From contig CM060703.1 in NCBI GenBank assembly GCA_030686995.1, forward strand, positions 2,884,501-2,948,500: a DNA stretch of 64,000 bases. The letters run 5' to 3'. Shown piece by piece: positions 33,594 through 45,509 of the stretch. Source of the stretch: Artemisia argyi. Its lineage: Eukaryota; Streptophyta; Magnoliopsida; Asterales; Asteraceae. The notes under the pieces were generated by a model. That model saw only the letters and a list, made by a program, of their open reading frames with translations, did no database searches and had not been told where the DNA came from. The stretch's first letter is position 1; every line of letters begins with the position of its first letter. Position numbers and translations under genes: made by a program.

Positions 33594-34892
33594 CTAAGCA
33601 TGTTTGGTGCAATCAGTAGGCTTGAAAGAAACCTTTCGATTTATCAAATCATACCCGACCAACATGTTTCGCTGCGATAAATTCCCAAATATAGCCAATG
33701 CATCTTCCGAGGAAAAAATCATCAAGCAACTCACCCCCTTTTCAATTTCCAAAAACATGTTCTCTGGTGGCACCACAACATCAGCCCCAGTGAACCTGAA
33801 CGTCACGCTGGGTACACGGTCTAAGTTCAAGTTCCTATAGCAATAGTCGAAACTCAATGGTCCCTCTACAATACCATTACCAATGACCTTGGTTATGGCA
33901 TTGATCAAATAACGATAGAACTCATCAGGGACAGATGTTACCGTTGTCCCGGAGTCTATGATAATGTTACCCTCCTTCGGCGACAAGGTGAATTGGGTAG
34001 ACACGTTGTGTTTTCCAACCAACATGCTTTCTAAAGTAAGGTAGTAGAATGTCGAGGGGTCTTTCTTAATAAGAGGAGTTGAAACGACATTCGGCCCTGC
34101 TATATTGGCATGATTTCCAAAGTGAATTTTGCTTGTTTGATTAGTGTTATTGTTAGAATATGGTATCAAACAATATGAAAATTTTCCTTTGATTGCAGAG
34201 TCTAGTTGTTTAATTATAGAAACCGGACCGCCACCAAGACCAATGACGCCACTAGCATCTTCCTCGAAGATACCTCCATTATCATGACCACAACCAAAAA
34301 TAACATTTTTAACCAGGGTCGATCCGAACCAAAAGGTATCAACCGCAAGGTTACCTGTTGTGCGGGACAAATCCCCGTAACCCATTTCGTAATGACACTT
34401 ATTGCATGAGTCACATGGTAATTGATATTCATCTAAGGCTTTACAACCTTTTGATTGACATGATAGTGCACGATAAGTAGATGAATTAGAAGGTACAAGG
34501 AGTGGGCCCACTTGCTTGTAACAATTCACACAAGGCTTACATTGGGCCCATGTAAGGTCTGATCCAGTGTCAGCGATTCCAATAACTTTTATCGGTGGAG
34601 TACCGATTTTAATAAACATTAGATATTCTCCCAAAGCTGCGGAAATATTTACATCTATGGAAGCATTATTTGAGGTAAAACCCGCCCTTTTTGAAAGATG
34701 GAATGCTCGAGAAGTAGAGCGCTGAAAAGCATTTTTAAGACGGTCGAACTGAGAATAGCCCGGGTTGTAGAGAGGGGATTGTGGAGAGTCTCGATCAATA
34801 AGATCAAGGGAAAAACCACCATTGATGTGGTTAGGTTTAGCAAGACAACTTGAAATGTTGATTAAAACAAAGAAAAGAGCAAGAGTTTTCAT
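33594..34892 (-). CDS. CDR1-like aspartic protease, copy C
   Basis: An intact, intronless 432-residue protein with the same plan as copy A: signal peptide 1-18, first catalytic D108 (ADTGSDLTW), flap Y172, second catalytic D313 (IIDSGTTVT), end FKPTDCTKHA. It is the most divergent of the intact copies. It lacks PI in the VGPPILVPS loop, reads QFTLSPKEG in the region where A and D read GVPLLKGPG or GVPLVKGPG, and has an extra cysteine (DSCNKC for DSSNKC). The extra cysteine may disturb or add a disulphide. The Copia twin lies upstream, on the other side of the shared RLI relic. Probably functional on sequence. Confidence 0.93.
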   Translation of the reverse strand: MKTLALFFVLINISSCLAKPNHINGGFSLDLIDRDSPQSPLYNPGYSQFDRLKNAFQRSTSRAFHLSKRAGFTSNNASIDVNISAALGEYLMFIKIGTPPIKVIGIADTGSDLTWAQCKPCVNCYKQVGPLLVPSNSSTYRALSCQSKGCKALDEYQLPCDSCNKCHYEMGYGDLSRTTGNLAVDTFWFGSTLVKNVIFGCGHDNGGIFEEDASGVIGLGGGPVSIIKQLDSAIKGKFSYCLIPYSNNNTNQTSKIHFGNHANIAGPNVVSTPLIKKDPSTFYYLTLESMLVGKHNVSTQFTLSPKEGNIIIDSGTTVTSVPDEFYRYLINAITKVIGNGIVEGPLSFDYCYRNLNLDRVPSVTFRFTGADVVVPPENMFLEIEKGVSCLMIFSSEDALAIFGNLSQRNMLVGYDLINRKVSFKPTDCTKHA

Positions 34893-34949
34893 GATTAGGA
34901 CTAATTAATAATATGATTATGATTATGAAGCATTCACGAAAATTTGATC

Positions 34950-34960
34950 AATATTTATAG
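34950..34960 (-). promoter_or_regulatory. TATA box of aspartic protease copy C
   Basis: CTATAAATATT on the minus strand about 58 bases before the ATG, as in copies A and D. Confidence 0.6.
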
Positions 34961-34964
34961 GTGA

Positions 34965-35875
34965 ATGTCTTTATGAATTATGAACGTAGGATATGCATTT
35001 TGATAGTAAGTCAACTGCAAAATCTATTTCAAAAATAATTGTAGATTAGTATCACTTTGTACGTACAACTGTAAGTTTACAAAAATAAAACTCATTAGCT
35101 GGAGCTACTATCCAAAAGTTATGTTTTGGGCAAGTATATATTTGGTGTAGTTGAAAAACCAATAAGCGTGACCTATTTTTTTATTTTTTTTACTCTATAG
35201 CTAAAATATGTTTTAAGTTGACATAAATAAATTAATTAGGGAAAAGGTTTGTGCACATCACAATATGCATTGTTATTTTTGTACTAATTGACTTTTGCAT
35301 GGATATATATGATTATGGTAAAGATATCAATACTTTATAAAACATGTATATTTATTTAGGGTTATGTTTGGGTTGAACTCCAGCACAAGTTTTTGCTTGA
35401 TTCGAACTCAATCTCTAGCTTGTTCCAATCCTTCGGTTTCTAATTTTTATACAAGTCATATATGTTTTTTTTTACTGGCCGGTTAGTTTTTGTTAGACTT
35501 GTGTAGCTTTGTCTTTAAAGTGTAACTTGAGACCTAGTCATTTGTAGTATGATCATGTGAGCTAAAAGATTAATATTTTTGACCATCTTGTTATATATAT
35601 TTTTTATAGCTTTATATATGTGCTCAAGTCTAAATTACTTGTAACGTAGGTGTGTCGATGGATGGATAATGAAGATGTGTCGAAGAAATGTAGTATATGG
35701 CATGGCATGTTGCAAATCCATCTTAGTATGAGGGGCTAATGGTAAATTCATATTGACTTGGGACTAAAAGTTGTCTAATGGTAAATTCTCACATGTCGAA
35801 ATGACTAATTACTCATAATAATTATCACCAAATTCAAAAACGCAAACAATGCAGTCTCCTTGCTAGCTATACCCA
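34965..35875. other. Shared unit upstream DNA, uninterrupted version
   Basis: This copy of the backbone lacks the Helitrons, LINE and MITEs of the other units, apart from small indels. It supplies the empty sites for 10740-17173 (at about 35328), 17325-19875 (about 35476) and 43221-47624 (about 35616, where TTTA meets TATATGTGC). No gene is seen. Confidence 0.75.
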
Positions 35876-36185
35876 CAAAAACTTTTCTACGCGCTTGTCT
35901 ACATGCCTATTTGGTTCCAAGACCCAGAACGCTTGGCCGCCGCCCTAACGGTATCAAAACACAAACGTACGTTAAAGTGAGAATAACAACATTAAAAAGT
36001 ACATGTCAGATAGCACTTGTAGAAGGAAAAACAATGTCTACTCGGCTTTTGATTGCATAAACAGCTAGCTTGTTTGGAGACAATGTTATAAAAAGATAGA
36101 GGCCACAATTTGCAAGTATACGAGATATTGGACAAATGGCAAACAGAGATGTTTTTTTTTTTTTTTTTTGTTTCTTTCATACCAT
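35876..36185 (-). pseudogene. Relic of the last exon of an ABCE/RLI gene (unit 3)
   Basis: Near copy of 20279-20580, with a T18 run (36152-36169) and small deletions. It is bounded on the right by the same Copia leader as in unit 1. Confidence 0.5.
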
Positions 36186-36479
36186 ATAGTGCGCGTTGAT
36201 CACTAGTCGTTGTACCGATAAAAAATAAACCTAATTACCTTATACTAGATAAGGCAAACGGGTATCGTATCCACGAGGAGTATGTGATTTTAATTTAAGT
36301 TTTGGGGTGATCAATGATCAATAACAGTTTTGATTTTGGAAACTTAATAACTAAATACTAACTAAGCTAATGATTAAACTAGAAATTGAATAAGCGACAA
36401 AAAGTAAATGAACAAATAAAAACAAGAGTAATATCTGGATTGTATTTTACATACATCAATCAGACAGAAATAAATATGG

Positions 36480-39450
36480 TTTCTACCCGAAAGGGTATAG
36501 ATCTCAAAATATTTATCCTTTGGCATGATCAATTGGGTCATCTGGGTGATATTACGATGAGGAGAATAATTGAGATCTCAAATGGGCATCCACTAAAGGA
36601 TATCAAGATCCTTTTATCAAAATAATTATCATGTAGAGCATGCTCTCTTGAAAAAATGATAACTAGGCCCTCAATCAATAAACTTGAAAAAGAATCTCCT
36701 TTATTTTTAGAAAGAATTCAAGGAGACATTTGTGGGCCAGTTACTCCTCCGTATGGACCATTTTGATACTTTATAGTATTAATTGATGCATCATCCCGAT
36801 GGTCCCATGTCTGTCTATTAGCATCAAGAAATGTTTTTTTTGCGAGGCTATTAGCCTAAATAATTCAATTAAGAGCACATTTCCTAAATTATCAAATAAA
36901 AAAGATCAGACTTGATAATGCAGGAGAATTTACATCTCAATCATTTAATAATTTTTGTATGTTAATTGGGATTATGGTTGAGCATCATGTAGCACATGTA
37001 CATACATAAAATGGTCTAGCTGAATCTTTAATAAAAAGATTACAACTTATTGCTAGACCACTACTTATGAAATCAAAATTGCCATCCTCTGCATGGGGAC
37101 ATGCTATCTTACATGTTACTGCTCTTATTAGCTTAAGACCAAGCGATCTCATAAGTATTCTCCTCTCCAACTGGTTTCTGGAAGAGAACCAAGTTTGTCT
37201 TATCTAAAAGTCTTTGGTTGTGGTGTCTATGTCCCAATAGCACCACCACAATGAACAAAGATGGGACCTCAAAGAAGATTGGGAATTTATGTTCGTTTTA
37301 ATTCTCCATCAATCATAAAATACTTAGAACCATTAACTGGAGATGTTTTTACAGCACATTTTGCCAATTCCCAATTTGCTGAAACAATGTTCCTAATCTT
37401 AAGAGGAGAAAATAAAAATTTGTACAAACAAGATGTAACTTGGAATGCATCACAAATATCTTTTCTTGTCCCTCGGAGTGGTCAATATGAATTGGAGGTT
37501 CAAAAGCTCATTCACTTGCAAAGAATAGCAAATGAATTGCCTGATGCATTTACAGATACAAAAAGAGTTACAAAGTCATATATTCTAGCTTTAAATGCGC
37601 CTTCTCGAATTGATATTCTTGAAACTCTGAATGAGTCAAATGTACGCAGAAAGCGTAGAAGACCAATAGGTTTTAAGGATATAAATCCACGAAAAAAGAA
37701 AGAGCAGAATACAACTGGCAAAGTCCAAGAAGTTGTTGTCAATAAAATTCCAGAAGAGATTAATAATAACACAGAAAATGTGAAAAAATCTCTTGAGAAT
37801 GGCCATGTACCTAATGAATAAGAGATCTCAGTAAACTTTGTACAAAATGGTACAACATGGAATCGAAATGAAACATGTGTTGATGAAATCTTTTCATATG
37901 CTATAGCAAGTGAAATAATAAATGATGAAGTTTCTGTGCCAAAATCTAATAGAGAATGCCGACAAAGAAAATATTGGAAAAAATGGCAAGGTGCCATACA
38001 AGCTGAACTAGATTCACTTGAAAAGTGCCAAGTATTTGGCCCTGTGACATTAACCCAAATAATGTGAAGACGGTTGGCTATAAATGGGTATTTGCTATAA
38101 AAAGAAATGAGAAAAATGAAATTGTGAGATACAAAGCACGACTTATAGCACAAGGTTTCTCACAAATACTCGGGGTAGATTATGAAGAAACATATTCACC
38201 TGTTGTGGATGCAACAACACTTAGATTTTTAATTAGTCTTGCAAATGTTGAAAGGCCCCAATGCGCCATATGGAAGTTGTCACAGCTTACTTGTACGGAT
38301 CACTTGATAGTGACATTTACATGAAAATCCCCGAAGGATTGAAAATGCTGAAAGCTTGTAAATCTAAGCCCCTTGAAATGTTTTCAATTAAACTGAAAAG
38401 ATCTTTAAACGATCTAAAACAATCAGGACGAATGTGGCATAATCGCCTGAGTGAATATCTTTCAAAAGAAGGATACAAAAGTAATCAAATAAGTCCATGT
38501 GTTTTTATCAAAAGATCAAAAGATCAAAAGGGGGTTTCACAATCATTGCAGTGTATGTTGATGATTTAAATATCATCAGAAATATTGGTGAAATTTAACA
38601 TACTGCAAATTTGTTAAAGAATGAATTTGAAATGAAAGATGTTGGTATGACAACTTTTTGTCTGGGCTTACAAATTGAGCATTTGTCAAGTTGAATATTT
38701 TTCCATCAATCAAACTATACGGAAAAGATATTGAAACGATTCAATATGGATAAAGCTCATCCACTAAGTTCACCAATGGTCGGTCATTCACTTGACCGGG
38801 AACTTGATCCGTTCCGCCCCAAAGAACATGATGAGGACATTCTTGGTCCTGAAATACCATATCTAAGTGTGATATGGGCTTTGATGTACCTTTATAGTAA
38901 CACACGCCCAGATATTGCTTTTTTAGTCAACTTACTAGCAAGATATAGTTCTGAGATAACACGCTGACATTGGAATGGAATCAAACACATTTTTGGTTAT
39001 CTTTGTGGTACCCGTGATATGGGATAATTTTACCAAAAGAATTCCAAATCAAAGTTGGTTGGATATGCTGATGCTAGTTAGTTGTTTGATCCAGATAAGG
39101 CACGATCCCAAACAGGGTAAGTTTTAACATATGGAGACACTGCAATTCCTTGGAGGTCGACAAAGCAATGGTTAACTGCAACTTCATAAAATCATGCTGA
39201 ACTTATTGCACTTTATGAAGCTGGTCAAGAGTGCGTTTGGTTAAGATCAATGATTCAAAACATCCAAGAAGAATGTGGGCTTGAGTCTATTAAAGGTAAT
39301 CTAACCATGTTATGTGAAGATAATGCGGCATGTATAGCTCAAATCAAGGAAGGGTATATCAAAGGAGACAAAACAAAAGACATTTCTCCCATTTTTTTTT
39401 ACATATGAACTACAAAAGGATGGAGTTATTGATGTTTGTCAAGTTTGATA
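36480..39450 (+). pseudogene. Copia pol remnant, copy 2
   Basis: Shows LWHDQLGHLGD, the integrase region, GPQRRLGIYV, then RT pieces (GYKWVFAIKRNEKNEI, VVTAYLYGSLDSDIYMKIPE, YVDDLN) and RNase H (GYADAS, NHAEL). Stops shared with copy 1 lie after RLLA (near 36857), after SEITR (near 38965), after YADAS (near 39078) and before NHAEL (near 39187). Private lesions include an early stop at NGHVPNE and a TAA in HIWKW-like RNase H context near 39025. Not functional. Confidence 0.88.
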
Positions 39451-39683
39451 AGTGACAATTTGGCAGATTTATTCACAAAGTCTTTGTCAACAAGAGTTTT
39501 TTAGCTACAGGTTCGAAAGATCGACCTTCGACGCTTAAAAGATATGCATTAATTTAAGGAGGAGCATTATGCGTACTGCACTCTTTTTCTTCATCAAATT
39601 TTTATCCCATTGGGTTTTTCTTGGTAAGGTTTTTAATGAGGCAGTTTATGGCATGTAATGAACGATGAATATCCAAGGAGAAG

Positions 39684-39855
39684 TATTATAAATTATGTAT
39701 GGGCCTATGAATTATGTCTATTCATCATATTTCTTCAGAAACAAGTTAGGGTTTAGACTATTACCCTTATAAATACATTAATTTGTAACCTCTAGTATTG
39801 ATCTAATTCAATAATAATTCATCTCTTCTCTTTACTCTTGTTCATTACTTTAACA
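39684..39855 (+). mobile_element. 3' LTR of Copia copy 2
   Basis: Same ends as 25637-25808 (TATTATAAATTATG to TTACTTTAACA), with scattered substitutions. Confidence 0.6.
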
Positions 39856-41170
39856 ATAAATAAGTATAGAAAACTAAAACAACCCAACTAGAAAATCAAT
39901 TCGAAAAAGAAAATTATCTTTTAAATTAAAACAAGTTTAATTGATAGACAGTGTTAGTTTGCCTGCAGCCATTATTAATTAGAAGAAAAGAAAAATGTTT
40001 GTTGTCTTACAGTGCCTAAAAGGTCGCTTGTAAGTCGCATGAGAATGAAAGCTGAGATGATATGAAAATTGAGGGTTGCTGGGGTCACTACTGTGGGTAG
40101 CCTTACAAAATGCACTTCACCATAAATATCCATATAATTGCCAAGGCTAATTGCATAAAGAGGTAGTCATTTTATTGCCATTTATGCAAAAAAGAACCAT
40201 CGAATTTTTTGTATATTTCAATTAAACGAGACGAGTACTCATGCTTATCAACGGGATTTTATAGCGGCACATAATTATTATTGTGAGGGTTGGCGTTTCA
40301 TATAACATTTATTCATACAATGTAAAATTCAAAGTGTAACTGAATTATAAAATTTGATTTTCAATTGATCTTCCGTTAGATCATCACACACATCATCATT
40401 GTATGGATCATAATCATAATCTTCATCCACTCTGTAAATTACTTAAAACGTTAACGAGCCAACAAGTAACGGTAATTGTACATTATGTACATTAAAAGGG
40501 ATGGCCAAAATAAATACAAGTATTTACCGTTTATTTAATTTAAAATGAAATGTTTTAATTAAATGATTTATTTAAATATGAAAACTCATTAAAACATTTT
40601 CCTATATAAAGACAAGTTTTATTAATTAGTTTTAACTTTTAATTTCAAGAAATGGGATAAACCCATTATATGTAGTATAGAAATGACAAGTTTCGTTTAA
40701 GATTTTTAAATTTTTAAGAAATGAGATACACCAATTATATAGTTAAGTTAAGGGATCATATAAAGTGAATTGAATTACTGAGCAAAATCATATACTGAGC
40801 AAGAAGTTTTCAATGTTCATACGACTTGGACTTGATTTTCTGGATACAAGTTCAACATCTAATTTGCTTCACATTTATCTTAGCATTTAGAGCTTTTCGA
40901 TAAACAATGTTTCTTAAATCGATTCCTGAGTGGCTGAGCGTTAGATTTGTAATCTTTTGAGGTCCTTGAAGTTGCGACATAGTTATTGATGTTCATGGAA
41001 TTCATATGGCTTCGGTATTCAAGTTACAAACAAATATATGGGACACAAAAGAAAAGAGAGGCTGAATAATTAGAGGTCTTTATTAAGAAACTACATAAAA
41101 CAAATGAGGTTACATGCACTAAACCATGTGTTATTTATTCATGCTGACAACCACATACTAATGAATCAAT
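39856..41170. other. Shared unit spacer, no gene seen
   Basis: Collinear with 25809-27114. It contains the uninterrupted sites for the 8453 MITE (about 41045) and the mini-Helitron (about 41122). Confidence 0.7.
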
Positions 41171-42478
41171 CTATGCATGTTTGGTGCAATCTGTAGGCTT
41201 AAAAGAAACCTTTCGATTTACCAAATCATACCCGACCAACAAGTTTCGCTGCGATAAATTCCCAAATATGGGAAAGCCATCTTCCCGCGAGAATGTTAGC
41301 GCCAAGCAACTCACCCCTTTTTCAGTTTCCAAAAACATGTTCTCTGGTGGCACCACAACATCAGCCTCAGTGAACCTGAACGTCACGCTCGGTACACGGT
41401 CTAAGTTCAAGTTCTTATAGCAATAGTCGAAACCCAATATTGGTTGCTCTACATTACCATTACCAATGACCTTGGTTATAGCATCGATCAAATCAACATA
41501 GAACTCAACAGGGACATATGTTAGCGTTGTCCCCGAGTCTATGATAATGTTACCCGGCCCTTTCACCAAGGGGACTCCTGTTGACACTTTGTGTTTTCCA
41601 ACCAACATGCTTTCTAAAGTAAGGTAGTAGAATGTAGAGGGGTCTCCCTTAAAAAGAGGAGTTGAAACGACATTCGGCCCTGCTATATTGGCATGAGTTC
41701 CAAAGTGAAGTTTGCTTGTTTGATTAAGGTTATTGTTAGAATATGGTATCAAACAATATGAGAATTTTCCTTTGATTGAAGAGTCTAGTTGGTTAATTAT
41801 AGAAACCGGACCGCCACCAAGACCAATGATGCCACTAACATCTTTCTCGAACGAACCTTCATTATCGTGACCACAACCAAAAACAACTTTTTTAACCGGG
41901 GTTGATCCAAACCAAAAGGTATCAACTGCAAGGTCACCCGTTGTGTAGGACGTATGCCCGTAACCCATTTCGTAGTGACACTTATTGCTTGAGTTACACG
42001 GTAATTGATCTCTATCTAAGGCTTTACAACCTTTAGATTGACAAGATAGTGCTCGATAAGTAGATGAATTAGAAGGTACAAGGATAGGTGGACCCACTTG
42101 CTTGTAACAATTTACACAAGGCTTACATTGTGCCCACGTAAGGTCTGATCCTGTATCAACTATTCCAACAACTTTTACCGGTGGAGTACCGATTTTAATT
42201 AACATTAAATATTCTCCAAAAGCTGCGGAAATATTTACATCAATCGAAGCATTATTTGAGGTAAAACCCGCCCTTTTTGAAAGATGGAATGCTCGAGAAG
42301 TAGAGCGCTGAAAAGCATTTTTAAGACGGTCGAACTGAGAATAGGCCGGGTTGTAGAGAGGGGATTGTGGAGAGTCTCGATCAATAAGATCAAGGGAAAA
42401 ACCACCATTGATGTGGTTAGGTTTAGCAAGACAACTTGAAATGTTGATTAAAACAAAGATAAGAGCAAGAGTTTGCAT
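41171..42478 (-). CDS. CDR1-like aspartic protease, copy D
   Basis: An intact 435-residue intronless protein, the closest relative of copy A. Signal peptide 1-18 (MQTLALIFVLINISSCLA), catalytic D108 (VDTGSDLTW) and D314 (IIDSGTTLT), flap GYGHTS, end FKPTDCTKHA. One odd point: the flap reads YGH where A and C read YGD; the Tyr is kept, so activity is plausible. It has the same promoter as A and C. Upstream DNA is split by a 4.4-kb Helitron 742 bases from the ATG, which could affect regulation. Confidence 0.93.
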   Translation of the reverse strand: MQTLALIFVLINISSCLAKPNHINGGFSLDLIDRDSPQSPLYNPAYSQFDRLKNAFQRSTSRAFHLSKRAGFTSNNASIDVNISAAFGEYLMLIKIGTPPVKVVGIVDTGSDLTWAQCKPCVNCYKQVGPPILVPSNSSTYRALSCQSKGCKALDRDQLPCNSSNKCHYEMGYGHTSYTTGDLAVDTFWFGSTPVKKVVFGCGHDNEGSFEKDVSGIIGLGGGPVSIINQLDSSIKGKFSYCLIPYSNNNLNQTSKLHFGTHANIAGPNVVSTPLFKGDPSTFYYLTLESMLVGKHKVSTGVPLVKGPGNIIIDSGTTLTYVPVEFYVDLIDAITKVIGNGNVEQPILGFDYCYKNLNLDRVPSVTFRFTEADVVVPPENMFLETEKGVSCLALTFSREDGFPIFGNLSQRNLLVGYDLVNRKVSFKPTDCTKHA

Positions 42479-42535
42479 GATTAGGACTAATTAATAATCT
42501 GATTATGATTATGAAGCATTCACGAAAATTTGATC

Positions 42536-42546
42536 AATATTTATAG
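42536..42546 (-). promoter_or_regulatory. TATA box of aspartic protease copy D
   Basis: CTATAAATATT on the minus strand about 58 bases before the ATG. Confidence 0.6.
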
Positions 42547-43410
42547 GTGAATGTCTTTATGAATTATGAACGTAGGATATGCATTTTGATAGTAAGTCAA
42601 CTGCAAAAATCTATTTCAAAAATAATTGTAGATTAGTATCACTTTGTACGTACAACTGTAAGTTTACAAAAATAAAACTCATTAGCTGGAGCTACTATCC
42701 AAAAGTTATGTTTTGGGCAAGTATATATTTGGTGTAGTTGAAAAACCAATAAGCGTGACCTCTTTTTTTTTTTGTTTTTTTTTTTTTGTTTTTTTTTTTT
42801 ACTCTATAGCTAAAATATGTTTTAAGTTGACATAAATAAGTTAATTAGGGAAAAGGTTTGTGCACATCACAATATGCATTGTTATTTTCGTACTATTTGA
42901 CTTTTGCATGGATATATATGATTATGGTAAAGATATCAATACTTTATAAACATGCATTTTTATTTAGGGTTAAGTTTGGGTTGAACTCCAGCACAAGTTT
43001 TTGCTTGATTCGAACTCAATCTCTAGCTTGTTCCAATCCTTAGGTTTCTATTTTTTAATATACAAGTCATATATGTTTTTTTTTGACAGGCTGGTTAGTT
43101 TTTGTTAGACTTGTGTAGCTTTGTCTTTAAAGTGTAACTTGAGACCTAGTCATTTGTAGTATGATCATGTGAGCTAAAAGATTAATATTTATGACCATCT
43201 TGTTATTTTTTATAGTTTTACTAGCTTATAGACCCGTGGAATCACGGGGTTTTTAAAGGGTTTATGCATCAAAAAATTAAGTGTCTATAAAGTAAGAAAG
43301 AACAACGAACGTAAATGGTATGAGATGTTCTTTATACGGAATAATAAGTTATATGTTAATGATAGTATAAACTACTATGCTTGTAAATGTCTATGTAATA
43401 AATGTCCATT

Positions 43411-43475
43411 GCCTCGTGAAACCTTCTAACACGTGAAAGAGCCACATATATTGTACTGGTAGAATATCTCTTCCG
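43411..43475 (-). pseudogene. Possible PIF1-type helicase C-terminus of the Helitron
   Basis: The minus strand encodes IYVALSRVRRF, close to the YVALSRV motif near the C-terminus of Helitron Rep-helicases. It lies about 190 bases from the 3' end, the expected place. The rest of the helicase is not readable, so this is either a relic of an autonomous ancestor or chance. Confidence 0.5.
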
Positions 43476-44373
43476 GATTCTTGATAGAAACTTTGAAGTG
43501 ATTAGCAAATTTCCTCTTAGCAGCATATTCTTAGGTATTACAGTATGAATGATGGGAGATGTTGAAGTATAACATTCTTTACATGAGCTACTTCCGTCTC
43601 AGCACCATGTCACACCAATTCAATGTACACTAATGTCTTCATCATCTGCCCTTCCTGTTTAATCAAAGTAAAAAAGTGACTGAGCTTATCGGGGATGTTA
43701 TTGAGTTACTATATTATCAAGTTATCTATGAAGCTTTTATCGGCCTCTTTCATGTCAAATAGATTTGTATACTAAGAACGTGATGAGTCTAATTGCGTGG
43801 ATAAATCCTCCTATTTAACAACATATTTCCATTCTTGTAGCTTTTCTTACTCTATTGGTTAATGAATGCCATATAATTGTTTCTAACAAAAGATAAACAA
43901 TGAAAAGAGTAATCAAACACTGATTTGAAAGTCCTTGCTCCTATTGAAACTATATTTAATTTTATGCGTTCAATCTCCCATCACGGTCAATGCTTTCCTT
44001 AAGTTTGTCCTTAGAAACCATGGTCATGGGTTGGTTATTATGTAAAAAAAGTTTATGTATTTAACCTGATAAAGATTTCTTTATTTTGTAGAAAACGTTT
44101 GATTTTGTTTTTCTAGAGAAATAGAGTATAATTGTAAATTTGTAATATGGTTTTTTTAATCATATTTAGAACGTTTTGGTTTATATAAAAATCAATAATA
44201 GAAGACAAAAGGAGTTTGATATACGGTCTGACATAACACCATTTTACCGTTGCTGAAATTTTTCCCATTTCGCCTCTTCTAAGCTCAATATCTCACATTG
44301 TTAGTTATTTTATTAAATAAACGTGATTTTCTACATCTATTTTGTAATTATTTTCATAGAGAGAGAGACCGAC

Positions 44374-45502
44374 CATGAGGCTGCTTCCGCATGAGCAAAG
44401 AGGACTCCACAAATGGGGGCACGAAAGGAAGCAACAACATCAGCAGCTCCACATATAATCAAATCCTTTCGGTCCCTATCATTTTTTAAGTATCTAAGCA
44501 AATTCCATGTCAAATGATACTTGCAAGAACCTCCCTGTCCAAGTAAGTTGGCTATGCAAGCCCCAGTGTGAACCATTGGTCCTTCCTTTCCCACAACAAA
44601 TCCAGCCGCATCTCCAAAAATTGATCCAAAAATCTGATCAAAATAATCATTATCAGATTGAGGTCTTTCAAACTTACTATGAACATAATTATTTAAATTT
44701 ATATTAGTCTCTCATAAAGATAGATTATTATTAATTTGTTGCATTATACGTATATAAATTATAATTCTGAATCCTCAATTGTTGCATCAAGCAGCAGGGC
44801 CAATGTGGCATAAAGTCGCATTCTGGGATAATTGACTACTTGATGCTTAAGTAAGTCTGAACACATGGGCACTTTCAAGTGAAAATTAATGTGGTTGTCT
44901 AATACACCAGCATCTGATGTGGACATGACATGCCTTTTTGCATAAAGTGACCAATTATACAACACTTAACAGTTTACAGTATGTGTGCATGAGAAATTCG
45001 ATGTTTTTTTTTAAATATTTTTTTCTCCACATTTTCTGTGTCACACTTTTGATGCGCCAGAAAGTAATGCCAGTGGGGCAAGCTTCACATGATAATAGAA
45101 TTAAGTACAAAGAAAAATAAGAGATTCAAGTACTTCTTGGTTATTGGGGGTAATTATAGTTCTAATGATGGATGTTTGGCTCTTCACTATTAAGCTCCCA
45201 ATGTCAATATGTATTTGGATCATGGTGCAAATTGGTTTCTAAGACTACAGAAAATAATTGAAAATCTTGATGCATTTTGGAACATAGGAAAATTAAGTTG
45301 TCTAATCGAGGTTCGTAAAGTTAAGATTGAGTTAATGCTGGGACACACACCTTTACAAAGAGAGTGCTTGGAGCCAGAATAGAATGAGCGTCAACACCAT
45401 TGAGATAAGCTTTCACCTCGGGTATACCAGAACCAGCAGAGCAATATAAGCAAAAAGAACTGCAACACAGGTCACATTACAACCAACTAATGCAGCAAAT
45501 GC
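44374..45502 (-). pseudogene. CLC chloride channel/exchanger fragment (two exons)
   Basis: Plant CLC proteins are vacuolar or endomembrane anion transporters. The first exon (45351-45502) encodes FAALVGCNV then GSGIPEVKAYLNGVD and HSILAPSTLFVK, ending in a GT donor. The second (44374-44633) encodes GFVVGKEGPMVHTGACIANL and DRKDLIICGAADVVASFRAP and ends at EAASW. They contain the selectivity motif GxGIPE and the gating motif GKEGP. Serine in GSGIPE, not proline, fits chloride-type members such as CLC-c. A frameshift just before AGSGIPE (loss of about 8 bases of a CTG run) and missing exons on both sides make it a dead capture product. Confidence 0.9.
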
Positions 45503-45509
45503 CTGATAA

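Larger units (their letters stand above)
36186..39855 (+). mobile_element. Ty1/copia retrotransposon, copy 2, 5'-truncated
   Basis: Collinear with copy 1 but without the inserted solo LTR: leader (36190-36475), pol remnant, purine tract, then 3' LTR (39684-39855). The 5' edge and several stop codons coincide with copy 1, so it is a segmental duplicate of a dead element rather than a second transposition. Confidence 0.88.
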
